Notes: generated by a model not told the origin, from the letters alone. Shown: positions 31,094 to 40,821, counted from the stretch's first letter. The stretch is DNA of 64,000 nucleotides from an uncultured Monoglobus sp. (GCA_947625055.1 CANQMT010000002.1:51714-115713); one strand, 5' to 3'. Program-made: numbers and translations.

Positions 31094-33589
31094 TTACCAT
31101 AAACTCAATCTGTCTTCCTCGTCTCTGTACATACCGCAGCCGGGCTGTATGCGGTAAAGGTCAAGAAACTCCTCGAAATTTGACAGCACCATGTTTACCC
31201 TCACGCTGTTGGGCGCGTGAACGTCGGTGGCCAGCAGCATTCTGCCGTACTCGTCGGTGCAGACCGTTCTGTATGTTCTGGCGTAAGTCCTGAACAGCCC
31301 GTCAAGGTTGGGGTTATCCGCTCCCGCGATGTCAAGGATACACGCCATAGCTCCCACATCAGCGATATTTTCGCTGAGCGTCAGACCGCCGTCCACAAAA
31401 CATTCCGGCATGACCTCGATCTTACCGTACTCGACCACAAATTTTCTGCATATCTCGTTAAACGCGGAATAGTCCTCGGGCAGCCACCAGTCGCGGTAAT
31501 TTCCGTTTTTGTCGAACCGCGAGCCCACGTCGTCAAAGGCGTGGGTGATCTCATGAGCGATCACGCTGCCTATTCCGCCGAGGTTTGTTTCAAACGACGC
31601 GTTTGGGCTGTAATAAGGCGCTTGAAGCACGCCCGCCGGAATCACTATGCAGTTCTTTGCGCGGTCATAGTACGCGTTGACCGACTGCGGCGTCATGCTC
31701 CAGGCGGATTTATCGACCGGCTTGCCGCTGTTGATCAGCTCGGTGCTCTTGTCGTTCAACATTCGGTTGTAATCTATCACATATTCCATAAGGTTCCCGC
31801 CGTCGTCGATGCTGCGGACGGAAAAATCGTCATTCCGATAGTTGTTTATATACTCCGGATATCCTATGTTTACCGAGATCGCCTCAAGCTTATCCTTCGC
31901 GACCTCCTTGGTGACTCCGCTCATCCATTCAAGGTTGTCGATACGCTTTTCAAACGTCTTGATTATCAGACCGGCCAGATCCTCGATCTCTTTTTTTGAA
32001 TCGGACGAAAAATATCTTTCCACATATTCCTCGCCAAGTTCCATGCCCGTCAGCGACTGAGTGATCGTGACGGCGTATGCCGAGGGCGCGATCTTTGAAT
32101 CGGTGCCGCCTATTGCGTTTATATAGCCCTGATATGCGTTAAACATTTCGGAATTCAAATACATGGCCGAACTGTCAAGCACGGCCGCCTTGAGGTACTG
32201 CTTGATCATTCTTACGTTCTGGGGCCTGAGTTCGGAGTTTATGGCGCGGGCGAGCTCTTTGTCATATATCACGACGTCATCGGCCGAATCATAGCCGAGG
32301 TTTTTGATATATCTTTCTATACCTATATTTGAAAACAGAGTTTTGAGCTCATCGGCCGAATACACGTTATATATTAATTCGGGTTCGTTCCACATGGATT
32401 CATCCATTGTCTCCTCCGCCAGTCGGACACAGAAATACACCACAGCCTCCGCGCTCTTTATGGCCTCCGTGGGTGACTGGCCCGAAGCGATAAACAGCGC
32501 CGTTATATATTCGCGGTAGGCGTTTTTGATGTTTTCATATTCGCCGCTTTTGACAACTCCCGGCTCAATACCGGTATAGCACGCCTCAAATGACGCGCGG
32601 TATCGTGTCGAATCCATGAAGTCGGTGTTGAGCCTGATCGGGATAAGCGAATGGAACCCTGCTTTTTCAAGCTCGGCGAGAACGTCGGGCAGATCCGCGA
32701 GCCCGTTTATCCCATCGATCATTTCAAGATACGGCCTTATAGGCTCGATCCCCACCTGTTCGCGATATTTATCATTTGACGCCGCCATGTAAATATCCAG
32801 GATCTTCTGTTCGTTGCTGCCGTTTTCCGGCGGGCCGCTCACATATGAATCGGAGATTATGTCCCCGATAATACCCTGGATCCTGTAGGCGTTGTTCTGG
32901 GCGATCTGCTCCACGTTCGACCACTTGGCATAGCCCGCGGGCAGCGTCGTCTCGGAAAGCCACTGTTCGTTGACATAAGTGTAATAATCATTTTTGTAAA
33001 GCTCGCCCGCGGGCAGCGCGGTGTAATATTCCAATATTCTGCTATAGACGAGCATCATCTGGTCATACAGGATATAGTCGGCGGAACCCAAAGTTCCGTC
33101 GCCGTAGCCGTAAATCAGACCCGCGTTTTTAAGGCGCGCTATGTCCTGCACCGCCCAATCCGGCACATCTGTGAAAAAGTCCGAACCGTCGCCCAAATCC
33201 GTTGGCAAATCGAAGGTCGACAAAATGCGGCTCACAATGGCGAAGCTCTCGACGCGGGTAATGTAATCGTTCGGGTGCAGCATCCCGTCGTCCGATCCGC
33301 TGATGATCCCCATCGCCACCGCGAGGCCCAAAGAGTCATAATACGCGGGGTCGATCATTTCATAGTCGGCGAAAACAGAAAGATCGGCGGGCATTACCGC
33401 ACTGAGCCCATCGCCGATGCTGTCGATGAGAATATAAACCGCATGAGCGCGGGTGACATAATTCGATTCGGGAGCCGGCTCCGCCGCCGTCTCAGCGGCC
33501 TCTACTGCCGGATCCGCATACGCGGAAAAAGGAGCCGAAAAGCACAACAAAAGCATAATTGCCGCAAGCAATACCGAAAACCTTTTCAT
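31094..33589 (-). CDS. M13-family (neprilysin/PepO-like) metallopeptidase with SLH repeats
   Basis: 831 aa from the ATG at 33589 (SD AGGAG, 9 nt). A signal peptide ends near SAYADP. SLH repeats follow (about 45-185, with AMGIISGSDDGMLHPNDYIT and NAGLIYGYGDGTLGS), then a full M13 peptidase (about 200-831). The zinc site is intact: VIAHEITHAFDDVGS supplies two His and the catalytic Glu, and ENIADVGAM supplies the third ligand. VNAYYDRAKNCIVIPAGVLQ is the substrate-binding VNAYY-type block. This would be a cell-surface oligopeptidase held by the SLH modules. Single gene with its own terminator, downstream of leuA on the same strand with a 61-bp gap. Confidence 0.9.
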   Translation of the reverse strand: MKRFSVLLAAIMLLLCFSAPFSAYADPAVEAAETAAEPAPESNYVTRAHAVYILIDSIGDGLSAVMPADLSVFADYEMIDPAYYDSLGLAVAMGIISGSDDGMLHPNDYITRVESFAIVSRILSTFDLPTDLGDGSDFFTDVPDWAVQDIARLKNAGLIYGYGDGTLGSADYILYDQMMLVYSRILEYYTALPAGELYKNDYYTYVNEQWLSETTLPAGYAKWSNVEQIAQNNAYRIQGIIGDIISDSYVSGPPENGSNEQKILDIYMAASNDKYREQVGIEPIRPYLEMIDGINGLADLPDVLAELEKAGFHSLIPIRLNTDFMDSTRYRASFEACYTGIEPGVVKSGEYENIKNAYREYITALFIASGQSPTEAIKSAEAVVYFCVRLAEETMDESMWNEPELIYNVYSADELKTLFSNIGIERYIKNLGYDSADDVVIYDKELARAINSELRPQNVRMIKQYLKAAVLDSSAMYLNSEMFNAYQGYINAIGGTDSKIAPSAYAVTITQSLTGMELGEEYVERYFSSDSKKEIEDLAGLIIKTFEKRIDNLEWMSGVTKEVAKDKLEAISVNIGYPEYINNYRNDDFSVRSIDDGGNLMEYVIDYNRMLNDKSTELINSGKPVDKSAWSMTPQSVNAYYDRAKNCIVIPAGVLQAPYYSPNASFETNLGGIGSVIAHEITHAFDDVGSRFDKNGNYRDWWLPEDYSAFNEICRKFVVEYGKIEVMPECFVDGGLTLSENIADVGAMACILDIAGADNPNLDGLFRTYARTYRTVCTDEYGRMLLATDVHAPNSVRVNMVLSNFEEFLDLYRIQPGCGMYRDEEDRLSLW

Positions 33590-33650
33590 GTTTCTCAACT
33601 CCTAAAAAATTATTATTCAGTTATTCCGTTTTTCAAAATCAGTCAAATGC

Positions 33651-35327
33651 CTAATCCAGCGCGTCCTTTTTCTCGTAAATGCGGTTTATCGCGCTGATAA
33701 GGGCCAGGAGCGACGCGTTGATTATGTCGTTGTGTATGCCGACGCCCCAAGTCACGTTCCCGTACGGGTCGGACAGGCCGATATACGCGCAGGCCTGCGA
33801 GTTTGAGCCGGTGCTTATCGCGTGCTCCTCATAGGTCTCGATCGTGTACTTGCCGTGGAGCACGTCGCCGAAGGCCTTCACGACCGCGTCCAGTCTGCCG
33901 TTTCCGTGTCCGGTGAGCACCTCGCTCTTTCCGTCCTCCTCAAGCGTGATGTGGGCGATAATTCCGTCCTTCTGCTCAAAATGCGCCTCAAGCATCTTGA
34001 TCTTTGTCTCAATGTTTATGTAGTTTTCTCTGAATATATTTACGATCTCGTCGGGCTGAAGCTCCTTATGCAGATGATCGGACACGTCCTTTACCATATA
34101 GCCGAAGTCCTCGCGCATCTTTTTGGGAATGTTGAAGCCGAACCTCTGCTCCATAAGATAGCCTATTCCGCCCTTGCCCGACTGACTGTTGATCCTGATA
34201 ACGTCGCCCTCATACTCGCGGCCCAGATCCTTGGGGTCGATCGGCAGATAAGGCACCGTCCAGTAGTTCTCATGCTTCTCGTCACGGTACTTCATGCCCT
34301 TGGCGATTGCGTCCTGATGCGAGCCCGAGAAGGCCGCGAACACCAGTTTTCCGCCGTACGGCTGGCGCGGGTCGACCCTCATGCCGGTAAGGCGCTCATA
34401 ATGCTCGACAACGTCCTGAATATCGGTAAAATCAAGACCCGGGTCAACGCCGTGGGTATACATGTTAAGCGCGAGAGTCACAATATCCACGTTACCGGTC
34501 CTCTCGCCGTTGCCGAACAGGGTTCCCTCAACGCGGTCGGCTCCCGCCAGCAGGCCGAGCTCGGTATCCGCCACGCCCGTGCCTCTGTCGTTATGCGGAT
34601 GAAGCGAGAGCACCACGTTTTCGCGATACTTCATATGCTCGCTCATATACTCGATCTGCGAGGCGTAAACATGCGGCAGCGACATCTGCACCGTCACCGG
34701 GAGGTTGATTATTACCTTGCGGTCGGGAGTGGGCTTCCACACGTCAAGCACCGCGTTGCACACCTCAAGAGCGTACTCGGGTTCTGTGCCCGTGAAGCTT
34801 TCGGGGCTGTACTCAAAGCGGTAATCCGCTCCTTCCTCCTCGGTCAGCTTCTTGAGCAGCTTGGCGCCGTCGACCGCGATCTTCTTGATCTCATCCTTGG
34901 ACATTCTGAAGACCTGCTGTCTCTGCGCGAGCGAGGTTGAGTTATAAACGTGCACTATCGCGTTCTTCGCGCCCCGTAAGGCCTCGAAAGTCTTTTTAAT
35001 TATATGCTCTCTCGCCTGAGTCAGAACCTGAATGGTAACATCGTCGGGTATGAGATTATCCTCGATCAGCCTGCGAAGAAAGAGGTACTCCGTCTCCGAC
35101 GCGGCCGGAAATCCGACTTCAATTTCCTTAAAGCCTATCTTGCACAGATAGATGAAAAACTCCAGCTTCTCTTCAAGGCTCATAGGCACCACCAAAGCCT
35201 GGTTTCCGTCTCTTAGGTCAACGCTGCACCATATGGGCGCTTTTTCGATAGCGTCTTTTTCTGTCCACTTCATTGATTTTACGGGCGGCATAAAATAGCC
35301 CTTTTTGTACTTGTTAAAGTTTTTCAT
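33651..35327 (-). CDS. leuA: 2-isopropylmalate synthase
   Basis: 558 aa from the ATG at 35327 (SD AGGAGG). Condenses acetyl-CoA with 2-ketoisovalerate in leucine synthesis. The HMGL-like barrel starts with WCSVDLRDGNQALVVPM; LHPHNDRGTG carries metal ligands. The C-terminal LeuA regulatory domain (about 430-550, GSNSQACAYIGLSDPYGN) normally gives leucine feedback inhibition. The length and the N-terminal lead (YMPPVKSMKW-like) match the long LeuA2 class. No leuBCD genes are adjacent. The leader is only about 80 nt, too short for a T-box. Confidence 0.95.
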   Translation of the reverse strand: MKNFNKYKKGYFMPPVKSMKWTEKDAIEKAPIWCSVDLRDGNQALVVPMSLEEKLEFFIYLCKIGFKEIEVGFPAASETEYLFLRRLIEDNLIPDDVTIQVLTQAREHIIKKTFEALRGAKNAIVHVYNSTSLAQRQQVFRMSKDEIKKIAVDGAKLLKKLTEEEGADYRFEYSPESFTGTEPEYALEVCNAVLDVWKPTPDRKVIINLPVTVQMSLPHVYASQIEYMSEHMKYRENVVLSLHPHNDRGTGVADTELGLLAGADRVEGTLFGNGERTGNVDIVTLALNMYTHGVDPGLDFTDIQDVVEHYERLTGMRVDPRQPYGGKLVFAAFSGSHQDAIAKGMKYRDEKHENYWTVPYLPIDPKDLGREYEGDVIRINSQSGKGGIGYLMEQRFGFNIPKKMREDFGYMVKDVSDHLHKELQPDEIVNIFRENYINIETKIKMLEAHFEQKDGIIAHITLEEDGKSEVLTGHGNGRLDAVVKAFGDVLHGKYTIETYEEHAISTGSNSQACAYIGLSDPYGNVTWGVGIHNDIINASLLALISAINRIYEKKDALD

Positions 35328-35413
35328 GTTACCTCCTCCTTTCAAAGATTTTTAAACAAATATTAAATTATAATGAAAACTCTAACTTACCGGAAAAGTC
35401 CGATAAGGGTTTT

Positions 35414-35442
35414 ATTATATCATATCAAAGCCTTTTTTGCAA
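35414..35442 (-). promoter_or_regulatory. Promoter of leuA
   Basis: Minus strand: TTGCAA, 17-nt spacer, TATAAT. The predicted start is near 35407. Confidence 0.6.
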
Positions 35443-35618
35443 TACGAATTTACTCGAATATTTCATATTTTTTAACTTTGGATAATTATGCAAATTTTGA
35501 TGATTTTCCGATATTTTTTAATAGAAAATAGACAAAAAGAAATACTGCCGTAATACAAATGTAACCTGTTTTGTGTTATAATTATTCTGAATAATAACGC
35601 CTGTAAAGGGGAATTGAT

Positions 35619-38447
35619 ATGGCTGCAAAAACAAAAGCGCCCAAAAAGATAAAATCAAATAAAACGGCAAAACCTAAGCAAAGCGGCGGCCGCGGCGCGG
35701 CGAAAGCCGCGGCAAGGACAGAAAAGACCGCTCCGGTCAAAAAACCCGTCAAGCGCATGTCGGGCGAGGTGCAGGGAATACTGCTGATCGCGGCGGCGCT
35801 GCTGCTCGTGTGCGCGTTTTATGTGCCCGCGGCGGGGATAGTCGGACAGTTCATCAAAAACGTTTGCTACGGCCTGTTCGGCGCGGCGGCCTCGATATTT
35901 TTCGTGTACTTTTTGATCGCGGGAATAAACGCGTTCCGCGACAAAAGCTCCGAGAGCGCCGCGTACAAATGGATAATCCTGCTCGGGCTTATGATATGCT
36001 CGGGCGTGATCTACGCGCTTTTTAAGCGCGACACCGGCTTTGTTGACGGAGGCTTCGGCGCTAATCTGCGCAATCTTTACGAAAACGGCGTTGACGGCGT
36101 CGGCGGCGGGATAATCAGCGGATTTATCTGCAAGGTCCTGACGCTGCTCATCGGCTATATGGGCGCGTGGGTCTGCGCCTGCGCCCTGACCCTGGTGCTG
36201 CTTATTATCCTTACCGGCGTTTCGATAGAAGGAATATTCAGGAAGATCGTCAACTTTTTCGGCGGAATTAAAAACAGCTTTCGCGAGCGCATGGAGAGCG
36301 AGATCGAGATCGACCCGATAGCTCCGCACACCACCGAGCGCAAGGAAAAGAAAAAATCAATATTCTCGCTCATGTCAGAGCGCCGCGCCGCCAAAAAAGA
36401 GGCGAAGCGCCGCGCCAAGGAGACCGCCGCCCGCCAAAAGGCCGAGGAGCCGCCTCCGCCGCGGCGGAAGCCCGAAATACCCGAGACACCCACAAAGCCG
36501 CAGCGCTTTGTGATACGCGAGAACGAGGATCAACCCGACGCGGAGTCCGCGAGGCAGCGGTTCAGCATTGATGATCTGCCGTTTGACATCGACGGGATAA
36601 AGAGCGGGACCGCGGAGATCGAGACCGAGATTCCCGACGACGATCCGTTCGACAGCGTTGACGTGCCGGAATTCCTCGACAAGAGCAAGACGGGAGCCCT
36701 CACAAAAACGCCCGATGAAAACGGCGTGATCCCCGAGGAAAGCGACCCCGACGATTTTGAGCCGCCGAGCGATGCGAAAATGGAGGACCGCCTCGACCCG
36801 ATGACCAAAAGAGCCCTGGACAGCGGCGTGCCGCTTGACGAGGCCGTGACCAAGGGCCGCCAAATGCTGCTTGACGAAAAGGCCTCTCCGACCGACAAGA
36901 TAGCCGCCGAGATCGAGGAAAACGACTCAAGGCCGCAGCTTGTTTACTATCAGCTCCCGCCGATAGAGCTTTTGGCGGAGCCGAAGCACAAACGCAAAAC
37001 CAAAGATGAAATAAAGCGCGAGCTTGAGGAAAAGGCCAACCACCTGCTTGACACGCTGAACAGCTTTAAGGTCGAGGCCGACATAATCAACATAACCCAA
37101 GGCCCCTCTGTGACGAGGTTTGAGCTGCAGCCGGGAAAGGGCGTCAAGGTGGCGCAGATAACCCGTCTGGCCGACGACATCGCCCTCAGCCTCGCCGCTC
37201 CCGGCGTCAGGATCGAGGCGCCGATCCCCGGAAAGGCGGCCATAGGCATCGAGATACCGAACTCCGAGCGGCAGTCGGTCCCGATCCGCGAGGTCATCGA
37301 CACGCCCGCCTTCCGCAATCGCAAATCCAAGACCACGGTCGCGCTCGGCAAAGACATCAGCGGAAGCTGCGTCGTGGCCGACATCGCCGACTTCCCGCAC
37401 ATTCTGATCGCGGGAGCCACCGGCTCGGGCAAATCCGTCTGCATCAACTCGCTGATAACCAGTATTCTCTATAAGGCGAAGCCGAACGAGATAAAAATGA
37501 TAATGGTCGACCCCAAAATGGTCGAGCTGGGCGTTTACAACGGGATCCCGCATCTGCTGATCCCGGTCGTTACCGACCCGAAACACGCGGCGGGCGCCCT
37601 TAACTGGGCGGTGATCGAAATGCAGAACCGCTACGCGCTGCTTAAAGACAACAAAGTCAGGAACCTTGACGGCTACAACAAGCTTATGGAGGAAAACGGC
37701 GAGCCGGACGCGAAGCTGCCCGAGATCGTGATCATCATCGACGAGCTCGCCGATCTGATGAGCGTCGCCAAGAGCGAGGTCGAGGAAGCGATAAACCGCC
37801 TCGCGGCGCTGGCGAGAGCCGCGGGAATGTATCTGGTGATCGCCACGCAGAGACCATCGGTCAACGTCATCACGGGCGTTATCAAGGCCAATATCCCCTC
37901 GAGAATAGCCTTCGCTGTCTCACAGCAGGTCGACAGCCGCACGATCATCGACTCGGCGGGCGCGGAAAAGCTGCTCGGCATGGGCGACATGCTGTACTAC
38001 CCGCGCGGCGAGCTGAAGCCGATACGCGTTCAGGGCAACTTCGTCTCGGACAGCGAGATCGAAGCTATCGTGAACCACATCAAGAGCCAGTACGAGGCCG
38101 AGTATGACGAGGAACTCATCGAAAAAATCGAGAAAGAGCACGAGAAGGTCGCCGCCGATCTGGAGAATGCGGGCGCGCGCGAAGCCGCGGCTTCGGCATC
38201 AGCGGGCGGCTCGGGCAGGACGGACGACATGTTCCTCGACGCGGTCGAGCTGGTGCTTGAAAGCGGACAGGCCTCGGTGGCCATGTTCCAGCGCAAATTC
38301 AAAATGGGCTATCAGCGCGCGGCCAAGCTGATCGACCAAATGGAAGAGCGAAAAATAATCGGCCCCTACGAGGGCACCAAGCCCCGTCAGGTCCTCATAA
38401 CCCGGCAGGAATTCAACGAGATGAAGTTTAACCACGAAAACTCGTAA
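35619..38447 (+). CDS. ftsK: FtsK/SpoIIIE-family DNA translocase
   Basis: 942 aa. Septal DNA pump that clears or segregates chromosomes at division or into the forespore. A basic N-terminus (1-50) is followed by four to five transmembrane helices (about 50-210), then a charged, Pro-rich linker (about 230-440). The motor (about 470-860) has Walker A GATGSGKSVCIN and the Walker B-region IIIDELADLMSVAK. The C-terminal winged-helix gamma domain (about 875-940, VAMFQRKFKMGYQRAAKLID) reads the orienting DNA sequences. A TATAAT at 35577-35582 is a likely -10. Whether the main role is vegetative (FtsK) or sporulation (SpoIIIE) cannot be decided here. Confidence 0.95.
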   Translation: MAAKTKAPKKIKSNKTAKPKQSGGRGAAKAAARTEKTAPVKKPVKRMSGEVQGILLIAAALLLVCAFYVPAAGIVGQFIKNVCYGLFGAAASIFFVYFLIAGINAFRDKSSESAAYKWIILLGLMICSGVIYALFKRDTGFVDGGFGANLRNLYENGVDGVGGGIISGFICKVLTLLIGYMGAWVCACALTLVLLIILTGVSIEGIFRKIVNFFGGIKNSFRERMESEIEIDPIAPHTTERKEKKKSIFSLMSERRAAKKEAKRRAKETAARQKAEEPPPPRRKPEIPETPTKPQRFVIRENEDQPDAESARQRFSIDDLPFDIDGIKSGTAEIETEIPDDDPFDSVDVPEFLDKSKTGALTKTPDENGVIPEESDPDDFEPPSDAKMEDRLDPMTKRALDSGVPLDEAVTKGRQMLLDEKASPTDKIAAEIEENDSRPQLVYYQLPPIELLAEPKHKRKTKDEIKRELEEKANHLLDTLNSFKVEADIINITQGPSVTRFELQPGKGVKVAQITRLADDIALSLAAPGVRIEAPIPGKAAIGIEIPNSERQSVPIREVIDTPAFRNRKSKTTVALGKDISGSCVVADIADFPHILIAGATGSGKSVCINSLITSILYKAKPNEIKMIMVDPKMVELGVYNGIPHLLIPVVTDPKHAAGALNWAVIEMQNRYALLKDNKVRNLDGYNKLMEENGEPDAKLPEIVIIIDELADLMSVAKSEVEEAINRLAALARAAGMYLVIATQRPSVNVITGVIKANIPSRIAFAVSQQVDSRTIIDSAGAEKLLGMGDMLYYPRGELKPIRVQGNFVSDSEIEAIVNHIKSQYEAEYDEELIEKIEKEHEKVAADLENAGAREAAASASAGGSGRTDDMFLDAVELVLESGQASVAMFQRKFKMGYQRAAKLIDQMEERKIIGPYEGTKPRQVLITRQEFNEMKFNHENS

Positions 38448-38456
38448 AATTTATGC

Positions 38457-38485
38457 TTGATATTATGAAAATTTTGAGTTATACT
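38457..38485 (+). promoter_or_regulatory. Promoter of the GH26-stalk gene
   Basis: TTGATA, 17-nt spacer, TATACT, directly after the ftsK stop. The predicted start near 38492 gives a leader of about 30 nt. Confidence 0.55.
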
Positions 38486-38522
38486 GTTGATATAACATTC
38501 AAAACTTGAGGTGATCAATATA

Positions 38523-40232
38523 ATGAAAAAAATAACCGCCTTTACGATTTTTATCGCAATGCTCCTGTCAGCCGTATCTCCCGCGTTCGCGTTCAGCTTT
38601 CCCGAGCCTGACTGGGGAGCGCTCCTGCGCGAGCGCGAACAAATGGTCAGTCAAATCGATTTTGAGCTTTACGCCGAAGGCTCCGTTCAGTCGGCGCCAT
38701 ACTACGGCGCGAAATTCGAGCCGCGCGGCGGCGCCTATATCGGAATGATCGCCGAGACCTCGGAGGAGTTCGCGCCTCTCGGCTGCTATCTGACATATAT
38801 CGACAACATGAATCAAAATGATCTATATTATCCGGCAAATCAAATGATAGAAGCCGGCAATTCCGTGGTTATGGCCGGCTGGACGATATCCGACCTTGAC
38901 TCGATCGACTACGATCAGGTGCGCCGCGTTCTGGAAAATCTCAACGACTATGGGAAACAGATATTTGTGAGATTCGCGAACGAGATGAACGAGTCCGCGA
39001 TCGGCCTCGATCCCGACAAATATGTCGGCGTTTTTCGCAGAGTCGCTGATATGATACACTCATATCCGAACCTTGCCGTGGTATGGTCGCCGATGGATAT
39101 CGGCGCTCTTGACAGACCGTTTGAATATTACTACCCCGGCGACGAATATGTTGACTGGGTCGGATTGAGCAGCTATTCCATGATGTACTTCCTCGGCAAC
39201 CCCGACACCACATACAAAGACAGCGTGTACTTTATGACCGGCGACTACGCGTGGGCAACAAACAAAGTAAAACCGTTTATGAACTTTTTAAGCGCAAACA
39301 ATATTAACAAGCCGATAATGATCAGCGAGGGCGGCGTCGCCACCAACACAAACTTCGGCCCGACACCGCAGAATTGGACTGCGCCGAGAATGCGCAATTT
39401 CCTCTGGTCGCTCACGATGAAATATCCGCAGATCAAAATGGTGAACTATTTTAACACGCACAGAGCGGACGAGACTTCAAGATACGACATAAACGACTAT
39501 CCCTACGCCCGCGAGATCTTCAAAGAAGCGGCAAACAGCGGCGCGTATATCAGATCGGCAGACGGACAGCCCAACTTCGTATTTCAGCCCGCGAACGGCG
39601 CGGGAACATTAGCCGCAAAAGACGGCTTTGTCAAACTGTACACTCTGGCGCACATTCCCAAGCAGCCCGACATCACCGTTAATTATTACATTGACGGCGG
39701 CTGGACGCACTCGTCAAATCAAATACCATATATTTATAACCTTGACATAACAGCGCTTACAGACGGTGAACATTCTCTTAAAATATCCGCCGCGGGCAAC
39801 GAAAAAAGCTACACGTTCTACAAGCGCGGCGGCGCTGTACAGTTCGGAGCAGAGCCTGCATATGTGCCTGCCGAGACAGCAGCGCGGACAATAAGCGTCA
39901 CGCTAAACGGCCAAAAACTCATCTTCGATCAAGATCCCGTTATGGAAAACGACCGCGTGCTGGTGCCGATGCGCAAGATATTCGAGGCGCTGGGCGCAGA
40001 CGTGTACTGGGACGAGGCCGAGCAGACCGCCATAGCCGAAAGGAACGGCAAAATAATAATAATCCCGATAGGCAAAAACTACATGACGGTAAACGGCAGC
40101 CGCGTAACGCTTGACGTGCCCGCCCGGCTGATCGGCGGTCGAACGCTGGTTCCCGCCCGAGCCGTCAGCGAGGCCCTCGGCTGCGCCGTCGACTGGAACG
40201 ACCCCGCCCAAACCGTGATCATCACCGATTAA
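38523..40232 (+). CDS. Secreted GH26-like glycosidase with C-terminal stalk (Cu-amine-oxidase-N) domain
   Basis: 569 aa from the ATG at 38523 (GAGGTGAT SD, 8 nt). A signal peptide of about 24 residues ends SPAFAFS. The catalytic part (about 60-340) resembles GH26 beta-mannanases and related endoglucanases. QIFVRFANEMNES holds the probable acid/base Glu and PIMISEGGV the probable nucleophile Glu; WSPMDIG is also family-like. A linker module (about 350-450) leads to a stalk domain (about 455-569: VLVPMRKIFEALGADVYWDE, then TLVPARAVSEALGCAVDW). The stalk domain probably mediates wall or protein attachment; it is not an oxidase. The substrate (beta-mannan or another glucan) is inferred. Confidence 0.85.
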   Translation: MKKITAFTIFIAMLLSAVSPAFAFSFPEPDWGALLREREQMVSQIDFELYAEGSVQSAPYYGAKFEPRGGAYIGMIAETSEEFAPLGCYLTYIDNMNQNDLYYPANQMIEAGNSVVMAGWTISDLDSIDYDQVRRVLENLNDYGKQIFVRFANEMNESAIGLDPDKYVGVFRRVADMIHSYPNLAVVWSPMDIGALDRPFEYYYPGDEYVDWVGLSSYSMMYFLGNPDTTYKDSVYFMTGDYAWATNKVKPFMNFLSANNINKPIMISEGGVATNTNFGPTPQNWTAPRMRNFLWSLTMKYPQIKMVNYFNTHRADETSRYDINDYPYAREIFKEAANSGAYIRSADGQPNFVFQPANGAGTLAAKDGFVKLYTLAHIPKQPDITVNYYIDGGWTHSSNQIPYIYNLDITALTDGEHSLKISAAGNEKSYTFYKRGGAVQFGAEPAYVPAETAARTISVTLNGQKLIFDQDPVMENDRVLVPMRKIFEALGADVYWDEAEQTAIAERNGKIIIIPIGKNYMTVNGSRVTLDVPARLIGGRTLVPARAVSEALGCAVDWNDPAQTVIITD

Positions 40233-40269
40233 AAAATGCAATATTTATATTTTATGAACCGAAAAAGAG
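40221..40269. repeat. Left direct repeat bounding the TA island
   Basis: ATCACCGATTAA (the last codons and stop of the GH26-stalk gene), then AATGCAATATTTATATTTTA and ACCGAAAAAGA. This sequence recurs at 41465-41536 with one mismatch outside an inserted hairpin. Confidence 0.75.
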
Positions 40270-40298
40270 TTGTAATTTTAAATATATTGTGATATAAT
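40270..40298 (+). promoter_or_regulatory. Promoter of the RelE/RelB-like pair
   Basis: TTGTAA, 17-nt spacer, TATAAT, starting right after the left direct repeat. Confidence 0.55.
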
Positions 40299-40331
40299 TA
40301 AAAGAGTTAAACTTATAGATTGGATATTGTT

Positions 40332-40580
40332 ATGAAAAATATAAGTTATTCAAAGCAAGCAATAAAGGCTGTTAACGCTATGGACCGACCAACAAAACTA
40401 AGGATTAAAAATGCCGTCGAAAAATTACCTGACGGTGATGTTAAACCTTTGAAGGGTACGAAAGACAGTTTACGCCTTCGCGTGGGAAATTGGCGGATAT
40501 TGTTTTCGTATATGTCGCAAGACGAAGTAATAATTGAAAAGATTGCGCCGCGCGGAGAAATATATAAGGGGGTACAATAA
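40332..40580 (+). CDS. RelE/ParE-superfamily toxin
   Basis: 82 aa from the ATG at 40332; an in-frame TTG at 40320 is less likely. Short basic protein of the RelE fold: helix-rich first half (QAIKAVNAMDRPTKLRIKNA), then the typical LKGTKDSLRLRVGNWRILF strand pair and a VIIEKIAPRGEIYK end. The Arg residues in LRLRVGNWR are the usual conserved positions of RelE-type mRNA interferases. The toxin gene precedes the antitoxin by 1 bp, as in reversed relBE/higBA-type modules. Confidence 0.88.
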   Translation: MKNISYSKQAIKAVNAMDRPTKLRIKNAVEKLPDGDVKPLKGTKDSLRLRVGNWRILFSYMSQDEVIIEKIAPRGEIYKGVQ

Positions 40581-40581
40581 T

Positions 40582-40779
40582 ATGTCACCAATCAGAAATC
40601 AACTTTTGGAAATAATAGATTATATGCCTATGCGCGAACAGATTTTACTTCTTGAAATAGCTCAGCGATTTGTTCCCGATGATATTGCAACACCCGACGA
40701 TCTGGCGGCTATAAAGGCGGCGCGAGCCGAATATCAAAACGGTGAGACAATATCACACGAAGACATTAATTGGGATTAA
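40582..40779 (+). CDS. RelB-like antitoxin
   Basis: 65 aa from the ATG at 40582 with SD AAGGGGG inside the toxin's end. Short acidic protein: an N-terminal helical part (NQLLEIIDYMPMREQILLLE) and a C-terminal DDLAAIKAARAEYQNGE segment of the kind that wraps RelE-type toxins. The partner assignment follows from the overlap with the upstream toxin gene; the DNA-binding half is not clearly a standard ribbon-helix-helix. Confidence 0.8.
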   Translation: MSPIRNQLLEIIDYMPMREQILLLEIAQRFVPDDIATPDDLAAIKAARAEYQNGETISHEDINWD

Positions 40780-40783
40780 CAAA

Positions 40784-40817
40784 ACAGTCCCCGCGGCACA
40801 TTTGGCCGCGGGACTGT
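40784..40817. terminator. Bidirectional terminator between relB-like and hicB
   Basis: A 13-bp stem, ACAGTCC(C)CGCGGC/GCCGCGGGACTGT, with one bulged C, flanked by AAAA on the left and TTTTG on the right. It serves both convergent TA operons. Confidence 0.8.
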
Positions 40818-40821
40818 TTTG

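Noticed and set aside
33822..34940. A 372-codon plus-strand frame antisense to leuA
   Set aside because: Shadow of leuA; no start signals and no recognisable domain.
35327..35407. Possible T-box leader before leuA
   Set aside because: The promoter at 35414-35442 leaves only about 80 nt of leader, with no specifier or antiterminator elements; too short for a T-box.
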